Shown here: piece after piece, positions 9,303 to 18,941 of the stretch
How the letters are laid out: each line of letters begins with the position of its first letter
Position numbering within the stretch: position 1 is the first letter of the stretch
Origin: Pelagophyceae sp. CCMP2097
Lineage: Eukaryota > Sar > Pelagophyceae
Reading direction: 5' to 3'
NCBI GenBank assembly: GCA_026770575.1
Contig: MU657377.1
Span: 4,170-25,738, forward strand
Length of the DNA stretch: 21,569 nt
Notes under the pieces: model-generated
Database searches by the model: none
The model's input: only the letters and a program-made list of their open reading frames with translations
What the model was told of the DNA's origin: nothing
Position numbers and translations under genes: made by a program

Positions 9303-11775
9303 ATGGCGGACACCGTCGCAACCTGGTGCGTCGGCCGCGCGGTCGCCTCTTGCCGCTCGAGCGTCGTCGAGCCGATGATCCGATATGTGCCTAGGAATTC
9401 CTATAGGGACCTCTATAGGGACCTCTATGATCCTATACGATCCTATACGATCCTAGGACCGAGGCCGATGTCGGCATCGGCGGCTTCACGACGGACACGG
9501 GGGCCATCGACTGCGTCTTCCGCGAGCGCTTCTCCGACTTTATCGTCCACGAGCTGGACTTGGACGGCAAAACGGTCCGCCTGACCGACCTCGCCGCGCC
9601 GGTACGTCCCGAGACGCACGGTCCCTCAACGAACCCTACAACGGTCCCGATGCGGACCGTAGACGGACCCCGCTGCAATCTGCGCCCTTTGCGAAGGGGC
9701 TTCCGACTGTAGCTCGTCAGCGACGACGCGGACGGGACGGCGCAGTCGAGCAAAGTCGTCGACGACTCGACGCTCGACGAGCTCGTGGTTCTCTGCGGCG
9801 GCGACGACGCCCTGCGTTTGCAGCTGCGCGAGCTTTTGACCGCCGAAGGGGCGACGACGGAGACGGTGGTGCTCCCTGCAGCGGCAGACAAGGCGACTCG
9901 CAAGGCGGTGCACCAGTTCGTCGGCAAACGTTTAACGGCTTTAGCGGCGGACACGGTCGAAGACGCCTCTGGCGCGGTGCCTGGGCTGGTCTGCGTGCGT
10001 CTGTGGAAGGCCGGATCGAAGAAACGTAAGCACGACGCCGCAACCGAGAAGGAGCCGCGCAAAAAGTCGACGCCGCTAGACCGCCGGTCGGCGTGGCCGC
10101 GGCACCGCGCCGACTTTATCAGGTTTGCTGTGTATAAGGAGAATTTAGACACCATGAAAGCCGCCGAGGCCATTGCTTCTATCGTCCACACAAAGGTCGG
10201 CAACGTCGGCTACGCGGGCACAAAGGACCGCCGCGCGGTGACGACGCAGTGGATGACGCTGCGCAAGCAGCAGCCGGAACATTTGGCGCGCCGCATCAAC
10301 TCTGCGCGGCTGCCGGGCGGCGGGCTTCTTCGAGTGGGGGATTTTTCATTCGTCGACAAGGAGTTGAAACTTGGAGACCTCCGCGGCAATCACTTTGAGA
10401 TCATCCTCCGTCGCTCCAAAGCCGCAGAGGGCAATCTCGCCGCCGCCGCAAAAGCCGCCTGCGACGCCATCAATGTACACGGGTTTTGCAACTACTTTGG
10501 CATGCAACGCTTCGGGACGGGCGGCTCCTCAAACGCCGCCGTCGGCCGCGCCGTCCTCGACGGCGACTTTAAGGGCTGCTGCGACCTCGTCCTCGCAAGA
10601 AAGCCGCGTCGTTTCCCAAAATGCGAGGGCCCCGCGGCCGGCCTGCGCCTGCACCTCGTCGCTAGGCGAAGCACGCGCGGGACACGGGGGGCATCGAGGC
10701 GGCGAAGAAGCTCTACTTTGAAGGGGAGGTGAAACGCGCGGCATCCGAGATGCCCGAGTTCATGAAACCAGAATCCGCAATCCTCTGGGGCCTCGCAAAG
10801 TGCGTGCTCTGGGGCCCCGCCGAGTGCGGCCGTGCTCTACAGGCCTTTTGACCGTCGGATTAGGCATGGCGACCGCGCGTATCTGAACGCGTTTCAATGT
10901 GTTGACAAAAAGCTCCAACTCATGTACCTGCACGCCTACCAATCCCTCGCCTGGAACCGCGCCGCCAGCGCACGCGTGAGCGAACCCCGGGACCCGTCGG
11001 CGTTATGTACGACGCGCGCCCCGCCGGTGTTTGTATGACACGCTTCAAAAACAGGTCGCCCATTTTGGCGCCAAGCCCGTCGCGGGTGACCTCGTGCTCC
11101 CGCGCACCGACTCGCCAGACTCGCAGACGAGCCAGCTCTCCTCGGAGAACGCAACGTGCGTTTCTCCGAAATCCCGTTGCCGCGAAAAAACGGTCTTTCA
11201 GGGTCGTGGTGGTCACGGCTGAAAACGTGTCTGAGTTCTCCTTGAGCGACATCGTTCTGCCGCTGCCCGGCCACGCCGTGCAGTACCCGAAATACGACGG
11301 CTTCGAGGCCTTCCCGAACCTCGACGTCGCGCTGCTCTCGAAGCGCGGGTTGCCAGAGTATTCGCTGTCTGGGGCGTACCGCTACGTCTTCGCGCGGCCC
11401 GGCGATTTACAATGGCGCGTCGCGAAGCACGGCGAAGACGGCGCCAAGCTCGCGGACACGGACAGGGACCGCGTCGACGCCGCCGCCGCCGCAAGCGCCG
11501 CACCCGTGGCGGCGCCCGAGGCGGCGGCGCCCGAAGGGGACTTTGAGGCGCTCATCCTCTCATTCACGCTGCCCCCGAGCTCGTACGCGACGTGCTGCCT
11601 GCGGGAGCTGACGAAGCAGTCGATGGCCAAAAACTTTCATTCGGACAAGTCCCACGGGCTCCAGGCGGACAAGTCCCAGGGCGCGGACAAGACCCAGGGC
11701 CGCGCCGCCGCGGGCCCAGAGGCGCCCGCCGCCGCGGAGCCCGCCGCCGGCGCAGCGCCGGAGCCGCAAGAGTAA
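9303..11775 (+). CDS. PUS7: Pseudouridine synthase 7 (TruD family)
   Basis: Seven exons (9303-9325, 9457-9601, 9713-10594, 10666-10799, 10843-10975, 11055-11155, 11202-11775) give 663 residues, close to the roughly 660 of animal PUS7. The N-terminal EADVGIGGF and RFSDFIVHE motifs belong to exon 2. The catalytic motif [14 protein letters not shown] contains the nucleophile Asp228; [11 protein letters not shown] and [12 protein letters not shown] are the other TruD motifs. Later [28 protein letters not shown] and LSGAYR complete the family pattern. PUS7 converts uridine to pseudouridine in tRNA, snRNA and mRNA. Exon 1 is only 23 nt. Introns are 131, 111, 71, 43, 79 and 46 nt; the 71-nt one appears to use a GC donor. 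The tail after residue 600 is Ala-rich with degenerate DKSxGxQ repeats. Intron joins 1, 2, 4, 5 and 6 are well supported; join 3 is less certain. Confidence 0.94.
9391..9456 (+). repeat. Short tandem repeats inside PUS7 intron 1
   Basis: The 3' half of the first intron consists of two simple-repeat blocks. The first has CTATAGGGAC units spaced 12 bp; the second has three 10-bp GATCCTATAC-type units, the last ending directly in the TAG acceptor. This AT-richer patch contrasts with the GC-rich exons around it. Confidence 0.75.
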
Positions 11776-12030
11776 CCGGCTCCACGCGCGACTGACCGTT
11801 TGGGGCTGGCGGCGGCCATGCGAGGCGATTCGGTCTCCTACGCCGCGGCCCCTCTCGCGATATGGTTCGGAGGCCTTTGGCGTGGTGCCCGTGCGGTGCT
11901 CGGCGGACCACCGGAGACGGACGATACGCCCCGGTCGGGCCGCTATCCGGATATTAAAAGCTTAAGTCGATATCCGAGTTTGGCGAGTGCCGGAGCAGCG
12001 ATCGTTCGAGCGCGGGGGGTCGAGAGGAAG
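11776..12030. other. Intergenic region between PUS7 and RPB10
   Basis: 255 bp between the PUS7 stop and the RPB10 start, both on the plus strand. It must contain the PUS7 3' end and the RPB10 promoter. An AT-richer patch (ATATTAAAAGCTTAAGTCGATAT region, about 11950-11972) lies roughly 60-80 bp before the RPB10 ATG and could serve as a TATA-like element. No other feature seen. Confidence 0.35.
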
Positions 12031-12445
12031 ATGATCATCCCCGTGCGGTGCTTCACGTGCGGCAAGGTGCGCCGCCCGCGTCCCCGCCTTCGCGCGCCCC
12101 GCCTTCGCGCGCCCCGCCCGGCGCCGGGGCGGCCTGCCGCCGCCCGAAGGCAAGCGCGAGGTCCAACCGTCCGACGCCTTCAGGTTATCGGCAACAAGTG
12201 GGAAACGTACTTGGAGCTCCTCCGCCAGGACCACTCCGAGGGCGACGCCCTCGACGAGCTCGGCCTCAAGCGCTACTGCTGCCGCCGCATGGTGCGCGCT
12301 GCGAAACGCGCCCGAGCCGCGCGGCCCGTTGCCGCGCGACGCGACCTCTGCAACGCAGGTGCTGACGCACGTCGACCTCATCGAAAAGTTGCTCAACTAC
12401 AACACGCTCGAGCGCCGCGTCGCGCCGACGCAGGCCGCCGGCTAG
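12031..12445 (+). CDS. RPB10: RNA polymerases I, II and III subunit RPABC5 (RPB10)
   Basis: Three exons (12031-12066, 12184-12291, 12359-12445), all joined in phase 0, give 76 residues. The nearly invariant [12 protein letters not shown] start, [24 protein letters not shown] and [12 protein letters not shown] are all present. Cys7, Cys10, Cys44 and Cys45 form the family's zinc site. RPB10 is a small subunit shared by all three nuclear RNA polymerases, packing against RPB2 and RPB3. Human RPB10 has 67 residues; here the C terminus is extended by about nine residues (RVAPTQAAG). Introns of 117 and 67 nt use GTGCGC donors and CAG acceptors. Each intron falls exactly at a motif boundary, after Lys12 and after Met48. 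In the intron-less reading the frame stays open, which hides the gene inside a larger spurious frame. Confidence 0.96.
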
Positions 12446-12742
12446 GCCATGCCCGAACCGCCTCCACGGCCCAAAACCCTGTGTGTCCTGTGCCCCGCCC
12501 TCTAAGCATGCCGCTGGAAGCAGCCTCGATCGGGCCGAGGCTCGGCGCCGGACCGCGTAAATCGCGGCGCGCACCCCGCGCGGGGCCGCGGGCCGAGGAG
12601 CCAGGGGCGTGGGGGTGGCGCTCGAAGTGGCTTTCAGAGGCCCGACGACGGATGCGTCGCGGCGTGAATCATCCGCCGCGCGTACGCAACCCGAGCCCGC
12701 GCGGGCTTCGTGCGGCGAGATTGGTCTTAGGAATGTCGGCCG
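12446..12742. other. Convergent 3' region between RPB10 and coiled-coil gene
   Basis: Just under 300 bp between two convergent stop codons. At 12728-12759 a 16-bp unit (TAGGAATGTCGGCCGC, then TAGGAATGTCGGGCGC) is tandemly duplicated with one mismatch, placing the minus-strand stop codon of the coiled-coil gene inside the duplication. No gene or terminator recognised. Confidence 0.5.
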
Positions 12743-15700
12743 CTAGGAATGTCGGGCGCTGTGTGGCACGTCGGGTAGCGAGAGCAACTCGCGGTAGCGG
12801 CGCACGTCGCCGTGCAACGCGCCCCGGCTCCCGGGCGCCGCCGGCCGCTGTGACGCGGGGTCCATCGCCGCCGCCGCAACCGCGTCGAAGATGGCCGGCG
12901 TGACCGCACCAGGGCCGAGCCTACGGGGCGTGTGATTCGCCTTGTCGGGGGAGCAGTCGACGCACCGCTTGGCCGGCACCTGGGCAAAGGAGTTGACGGA
13001 TCGCAGCGTCATTCCTGGGGTCTTGAACGCCGTCTGGACTTGGGCGTCGCGCGATCCGGGAGCGAATTGCGTCGAAACGGGCACGTTCGTCGCCAGCCGC
13101 CGCGCCTCGTCGCGCTCCGCGGCTTCGCGCAGAGCCACCTCTCTAGCGAGGCGCTGCTCGAGGGCCGCGATGCGCTCCTCGGCGTTTCGCAGCGCGGAGG
13201 AAAGGGCCTCATTGTCCTTTAAACGAGATGCGGCGTCGTCTTGCGCCAACGCCAGCTGCACGTCCGTCCGCTCCTTGGCCTTGCGCGCAGAGGCCTCCAA
13301 AGCCACCTGGTCCGCCAGGTCGTCCTCTAAAGCCGCGTGGCGCGTTTCCAAAACGCCGTAGCGCTTTTTCAGTTCGTCTGCTGCTAAAAGTACGCCGCTC
13401 AGCGCCGCCGCCTCCTCTTGCAACTCCGAAATGAACCGCTGCTGGGAAGCCACTTTTTGCTTCAGCCGATTCATCTCGTCCGAATCGCCCGGGTTCCGCG
13501 CCACGCCAGCTGGCGACGGCGGCGCGGGCGACACTTCGGCCGCGAGCGGCGCCACGAGCGCCTCTCGCGCGGCCACGGCTCGGCTTTCGACGGCGGCTAA
13601 AGCAATCTTGTGCTCCGCCTCGATGGCCGCTTGGCGGGTCATCATGTCTGCGTAGTTGAAGCCGGGTGGGAGCGTTTTGAGCACGGCGCGGATCTCTGAT
13701 ACCTCGACTTCTACAGACCGCACATCCTTTTCCAGGCGCTTGTTGATCAACTTCAGCGCCGCGCCGCCGCTCTCCGACCGCGAGAAACGCTCCACGTCGC
13801 CGCGCGCCGGCACCGCCGAAGTGGCGGAAAGGAACGGCCGCGCGGTTGACAACGCAGCCACGTCCTCCTCCAAGTTGCCACCAGCAACGCCAACGGCACC
13901 CGCCGCCGCCGGCGCCTCGGCGGCCGCCGGAGGCGCGGCCGCCTTGGCCGAATGAGGTGCCGCCGGCTTGAGCGCGGCCGCTTTGGGTGCAGCCACCTGT
14001 GGCCCCGCCGCTTGTGGCGGGGCCACCTGTGGCGCCGTCACTTGTGGGGCGGCTGCCTTGGGCGCCGCGTCATCGGCGCCCCCCCCAGGAGGCGCGGTCA
14101 CGTGCGGCTCGGCTGCTTGTGGCGCCGCGTCGTCGACGGGAGCGCCCGGGGGCGCCTCGACGGCCGCGCGAGGCGGCGTGCCGTCGGCGGGGGCCGTCGG
14201 GAGCGCCTCAACAGCCACGTGCGGCTCGGGCGCTTGTGGCGCCGCGTCGTCGGCGGCGGCCCCCGGGGTTACGTCGACGGTCACTTGCGGCTCGGCCGCT
14301 CTTGGCGCCGCGTCGGCGGCGGGAGCCGTCAGGGGCGCCTCGATGGACGCTCGTGGCGGTGCGCCGTCGGCGGGGGCCCCCGAAGGTGCGGCCACTGGCG
14401 CCTCGGCCACTCGAGGCAGTGTGCCGTTGGCAGTCGGAGCCTCGACCGCGGGTGCCGAGAGCTTGCCTACGGGTGGTCTCACGTTATTTTCTCTCGTCGG
14501 CCGCGACGCGCGAGCTTCTGCGGTGCCACCGGGGTCCTTTCCGGGTTGCCACTTATTCCGGCGCGGCTTTGGACGGTGCGATTTTAGGGCCTTGACTCGC
14601 CACAGCGAGGCCAACGTCGACGCCGCAAAGTCGATGAGGCGGTCGCGGCTCGCGGCTTGCGCGGCCTCGAGGACGGCGCGCTGCGCGGCGTCGGCGGCGT
14701 GGCCCCTGGCGAGGTCAGCTGCAGCAGCGGACGCCGCATCGGCCGCAACCGAGAGCTTCGCGCGCGCCGCGTCGGCGGTGGCGGCGCGCGAGGCGTCGTC
14801 GGCGAGCTCGGCGACGCGCCTGCGCAGGGCCTCGATTTCCAGCTCCTCGGCGCCGACGCGGCTGCGGAGTGCCTCGAGTTCGGCGTAGTCCCGGGCCGCC
14901 GAATCATGGCGCGCCACCGCGTCGGCGCCGGAAACGCCGCGTAAAAGCTCGACGTCGCGCTTCGCTGTTTTAAGCTCTTCCGTGAGCGCGCCGTTCTCCG
15001 CCGCGGCGGCGTCGCGCGCGGTAGAGGCGGCGATGAGCTCGGCGCGGAGGGCTGCCAACGCCGCGTCGTTCTCCTCAACGACCTCAAAGAGCTGCTGCGC
15101 CGTCGCGCCGCCGGCCGCCGGGCGGAGGCGGGCGGTTGAGGCTTCGTTGCCGTTTTTGGCTTTGTATTGGTCTAAATGCAAAACTGCCGCGGCTTTCTCG
15201 TCGCGGAGGGCGTCGCACCTCGCTAAAAGGTCCGCCGCGCCGGCGCGCGCGAGGTCGAGGCCCTCTGCGGCCTCGGGGTACGATTCGCCGATCTTGCCCG
15301 CCGCGACGACGGTGGACTCGACGGCCAAGAGTTTGAGGAGTTGCTGCAGCTGCCGCGCGCCGCCGTCGAGCGCCTCGGCCGCCACGACGCTTGCGGCCTC
15401 GAACTTCAAACGCTTCGCCGTTTCCGCGTGAAGCTGCGACTCGGCGTATTCCAAACGCGCCACAGCGCCGTCCAGCGCGCCCTGCGCCCGCGCCGTCGCC
15501 GCGCCCGAAGCCAAGAGGCAGGCCGCCTCGGTCTGCACTTTCGCCGCCGCCATGGCGTCGCCGTGGGCCACTTCGGCCTTTTCCGCCGCGACTCGCAGAG
15601 CGGCGGCGTCGTTCGCGCTCCGTTTCGCCAGACCGCGCTGCTCCTCGAACTGCGCCCTCAAGTCCTCCTGCTCCGCCTCTTCTCGCGCGACGGCGTCGGC

Positions 15701-16785
15701 GTACTCCGTCTGCAGGTCGCCGAATCTTTGCTCGGCGACCTTGACCGCTCGGATCTTCGACTCGACTAAAGCCTCAGAAGCGCCGAGCTTCACCTCCGTA
15801 TTGCGGAGCTGCGCCGTCTCCAGGACCAGCGCCTGCTTGACGGAGGAGGCGCCGCCGCGCTCCGACTCGAGCGTGGCCTCGAGGTGGTTGTACCGGACGA
15901 CTTCGACTAAAGCGGCGCGGGTGGCGGCCTCGCCCATTTTCTCGAGTTCGGCAATGTTGCGCTCCTTCCCGGCGAGCTGCAACTCGACCTGCTGCGCCTC
16001 GCGCCGGGCGCGCCGCGCGTCGTCGGCGACGGCGCCGAGGGCGGCGAGCTGCGTGTCTCGCTCGTCGAGTTGCCGCCTTAGAGTTGCGAGCTGCCTCCGT
16101 GCGTTCTCCAGCGCCTTTTCGTCGACGCGGTCCAGACGGGCGCGCAGCGCCGTCACCTCGGCGCCGAGCAGCGCGCGCTCGCCATGGAGCTGCTCCGCCG
16201 CCGACGTCAGAGCTGCGCGGTCTTTTGTCGATTGGGCTTCCGCTTTCACCGCCGTGAGACGCGCGCTCTGCTCCAGCCGGAGCAGCTCCGTCACTTTTGC
16301 AGACAGCGCCGCCACGCGCTTCGACTCGCGGTGCACGACCTCGATGTGCCCGCCGTACTGGTCCTGCTCCGGCGTGCCTACTCTCGGGCATCAACATTCT
16401 GGCTCCCTGCGACCGCCGCGCTTAAAGCGCCGGGCTTCCACCGCCGCGCAAGGGAGCCTTTGGTTTCCGGGGCGGGCTGTCTCCGGCACTCACCGTGGGC
16501 GAGCTGGAAGGCGCACTCTGCGGGGGCGTAGAGCGTCAGGAGGGGCCGCAGGTCGAGCGTCGTGCCCGCCTCCACGCCCTGCTGCTTCAGCACGTTGCGC
16601 ACGGCGGTGACGTCGCGGAGGTAGGCGCGTCTAATTTCGTCGAGGACGGAATTGCGCCGCTTGAAGCGGTGGCGCATCAGGTCGAGTTCGGCAGAAAGCG
16701 CCTTTGCCGCTTTTCGCACGACAGCAAGCTCCGCCGAAAGCTCCTGCACCGACTCGGCCGGCGCCGCCTCCGGGGCCGCCAGCAT
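12743..16785 (-). CDS. Large coiled-coil protein with Pro/Ala-rich hinge
   Basis: Two exons (16785-16494 and 16377-12743) joined in phase 1 across a 116-nt intron with GTGAGT donor and GTAG acceptor give 1308 residues. ATG 16785 is the first in-frame ATG and has a good context. Residues 11-45 and about 110-690 are Glu/Ala/Leu/Arg-rich heptad-like coiled coil. About 730-940 is a Pro/Ala-rich low-complexity hinge with a degenerate 22-24-residue repeat (DDAAPQAxEPxV type). About 965-1195 is a second coiled coil. The tail holds a TPGMTLRS segment and a CVDC pair. I do not recognise a named family. The architecture (two rods joined by a flexible hinge) is typical of centrosomal, basal-body, Golgi-tethering or cytoskeletal scaffold proteins; which of these is not decidable here. 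No transmembrane segment. The uninterrupted 3.6-kb exon is unusual beside its intron-rich neighbours. Confidence 0.85.
13850..14480 (-). repeat. Degenerate repeats encoding the Pro/Ala-rich hinge
   Basis: Within the coiled-coil gene, blocks such as TGCGGCTCGG...GGCGCCGCGTCG (plus-strand reading) recur at about 14103, 14220 and 14286, with spacing near multiples of 60-70 bp. They encode the DDAAP-x-EPxV type peptide repeat. The repeat is diverged, so it is probably an old in-frame expansion. Confidence 0.7.
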
Positions 16786-17635
16786 GGCGGCGGGGAGCGC
16801 CAAACGCGCGGCCAGGAGTGGAGGGCCGAGGATCGAGCCCCAGGGTTGGCCCAACGCCGCAGCTGGTCACGTTCTGGCTTCGGCGATACCTTTGTGCGGA
16901 GCTATCGTAGCGGGAAATAGGGTTTTTACTCCAGGGGTGAAAAACCACTTAATCCAAGGTAGCAGCCGAGACTGCGCATCCAGAGGAGCGGCTGCTGACA
17001 TGAAAATATGACACCATCTGTCACTGGTTTTTACTCCAGGGGGTCAGCTTACGCGACGCGTGTCGTGGACGAGCAGGGCGTGGACGAGCAGAGTCAGATA
17101 AGGAGCCACAGAGACCGAACGGTTTCCAAGGGCAAAGGACGCCGTGCTCCGAGTAAGCACACCTAGGCGTGGCGTAGAGACGACGGGTGGGATTAAAAGG
17201 TTTTAATGGGTTTTAATGGGGTTTTATAGTTTTTTTAACGGTAAATTTAAAGAACAGAGCTTACAGAGGGTGCCTACGACCTCATAGCTCGTTCTCCTGT
17301 ACCCTGCAGCAGTTACGACGTATAAATCTACCATTTCCAAAAAAAGCTCGCCTAAATAGGCGATGGCCTGTTTTTGAAAGGCAGGCCATCCTGCCTCAGT
17401 GGCCAGTGGGATGGATGGCTCTGGTGGTCGTCCGGCAGGCGCCGTCCGCAACTATCTCAAGAACGGGGGCGTGCCGGACCTAAAACACATGTTTTTGCTA
17501 AAGTTGGAGCGCGTTTTGCGTGCATCTTGTCCCCGACGACGCCGCCGTCACACAGAACACGTACATCAGGATTCAAATAAATTTTTGAAGGGTTTTAAAG
17601 GGATTTTTTTCATTTTTGGGGCTAGGTTTTAAAGG

Positions 17636-17664
17636 GTTTTATACTGTAAAAAGCGGTATAAAAC
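17636..17664. repeat. Perfect 9-bp inverted repeat
   Basis: GTTTTATAC at 17636-17644 is perfectly complementary to GTATAAAAC at 17656-17664, with an 11-base loop. It sits at the edge of the GGTTTTAAAGGG simple-repeat patch. It could be an element end, a hairpin RNA or a chance palindrome. Confidence 0.55.
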
Positions 17665-18018
17665 TATTTGAGTTTAATATATCCCGCTACAATATGCGGA
17701 GCGGCGAGTCGGGTAGATCCAATCCTTCCGCTCGGCTTTCAAGTGCCCCGGAGACGCCCAAAGTCACACAATCCTCGATGACTTAATCAGTCTGACCCCT
17801 AAAAAATATATGGTGTGGAGGTTGGGCTCAAAAACCGAGATTTAACTTCCTGGTCCAGCTGCCAACAAGAGAGCAGACGCGTCGAGGCGACGCGCAGAAC
17901 AGCTCTTTTCGATTTCGAACACGAAACAATTTTCTATCGCTGAAAATCGTGATCTCTCTTTGTCCAGTGTTGGCAGCCAACGCACGCCATCGCAAGCCAA
18001 TGAACAATCGTCGCCCAA

Positions 18019-18026
18019 TATATATA
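18019..18026 (+). promoter_or_regulatory. Candidate TATA box of the SET gene
   Basis: TATATATA lies 41 bp upstream of the ATG at 18067, a spacing compatible with a short 5' leader. It is the clearest TATA-like element in the window next to a gene start. Confidence 0.5.
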
Positions 18027-18066
18027 CTCGCCTTGCAACAAAAGCGTCGCCGAAACTTGAACTTTC

Positions 18067-18941
18067 ATGCCTCCGCATGCCCGTCATATGACATCCGGTG
18101 TGTGTTTACTGCACAGTCTGAGTCTGAATCAAATCGTTCTTATTGAGACAAGGAGAGCTGTGAGCAAGATAAGGTTTGAGTCGCAAGCATCTCGCCGTTG
18201 CGCCGTTTGTCGTGATCCGACTCGGCGCGCACGAGGCCGTCGCGAAGCACATCGCGGGCCGGCGGACGTCGACTCGGACGCCCGCGTCGCGGACCTCGCC
18301 GCCCGCTACGTGGCCGCGGCGGCGGGCACGCACCTGGCGTTTCTGCCGCCGCAGGACACCGAGTACACCGTCGCGTCAATGGTGCGCTCAGCGATCGAGG
18401 CCGGTGAGTGGTCGCCGAGTCGGAGCACGAAGTACCTCGGCCTCGGCTGGATGGAGGACGCATCCGGCCGGCCGACGTCGGAGGACGTTTGCGCCGCTTC
18501 GGAGCAGCATGCGCGCGCCGAAATCGTCGGCCGCCTCTTCGGCCTGCAGGACGACGCCTGGGGCGTCGACGAGTACGCTCTACTTTGGTCAAAGGCCAAG
18601 ACGACGTTGATCCGCAATGACCCGCTGGGGGCAAAAGGGGATTCACCGTATCATTATCCTTGGAGGTGATTGTAGGGCCCGGTATATATACCGCAACGGA
18701 TCGACGGCTGCTTGTTCCTCGTCGCCTCCAAGTTCAACCACAGCTGCGAAAACAACGTCGCGTGGAACCCAAAGAGCCCGCACGACTCCCTCATTGCGAC
18801 ACGGCCCATCGAAGAGGGCGAGCAGGCCTTTTACTCGTATGTCGTCGGGGGCGGACCGACGCGGCAAATTGAAGGCGCGCTGGGGGGATCGAGTGCCGCT
18901 GCCAGCGCTGCCTCGCGGACCTCGAGCTTCCACAAAAGTGA
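18067..18941 (+). CDS. SET-domain protein, SMYD-like, apparent frameshift
   Basis: The SET core is clear: FNHSC (residues 208-212) followed by an IEEGEQAFYSYV block, as in SMYD/SET lysine methyltransferases where NHSC and the following Tyr bind S-adenosylmethionine and the substrate lysine. A preceding helical region ends in LLWSKAKTTLIRN, typical of SMYD. The best exon model is 18067-18630 plus 18676-18941, with a 45-nt GC-AG intron in phase 0. After TRQIEGAL the frame breaks at a run of six G (18882-18887). One frame over, the post-SET cysteine motif ECRCQRC continues to a TGA at 18939-18941, so one G seems to be missing. This is either a sequencing error or a pseudogenising frameshift. The N-terminal 60 residues are poorly supported, and no MYND zinc finger is visible. 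Target lysine is unknown. Confidence 0.72.

Larger units (their letters stand above)
16786..18066. other. AT-rich spacer with repeats
   Basis: About 1.28 kb with no convincing gene. GTTTTTACTCCAGGGG occurs twice, near 16921 and 17026, the first copy also forming a GGTTTTT/AAAAACC hairpin. Runs of GGTTTTAATG (about 17199-17225) and GGTTTTAAAGGG (about 17590-17640) give it a telomere-like or simple-repeat look, but they are not a canonical telomere unit. A GC-rich island at 17380-17560 carries short open frames on both strands. One, on the minus strand to a TAA at 17224, has AT-rich third positions unlike the real genes and could be a fossil of a mobile element. The 3' end of this region holds the SET-gene promoter. 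Confidence 0.5.

Noticed and set aside
11800..12903. 367-residue plus-strand open frame containing RPB10
   Set aside because: The frame runs through both RPB10 introns and beyond its true stop; only the three short exons are real.
13952..14888. Cys/Gly/Ala-rich plus-strand frames opposite the coiled-coil gene
   Set aside because: They are shadows of the Pro/Ala repeats read in antisense; there is no independent start, splice or domain evidence.
17195..17230. Telomeric repeat
   Set aside because: GGTTTTAATG occurs only twice and then decays; it does not match a known telomere unit and lies inside the window between genes.
18180..18260. MYND zinc finger in the SET protein
   Set aside because: A single CxxC-like pair (CAVC) is present with no further ordered cysteines or histidines; the N-terminal frame itself is uncertain.
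18680..18693. Palindrome CGGTATATATACCG as an operator
   Set aside because: It lies within a deduced exon of the SET gene and is short enough to arise from the TATATA core by chance.
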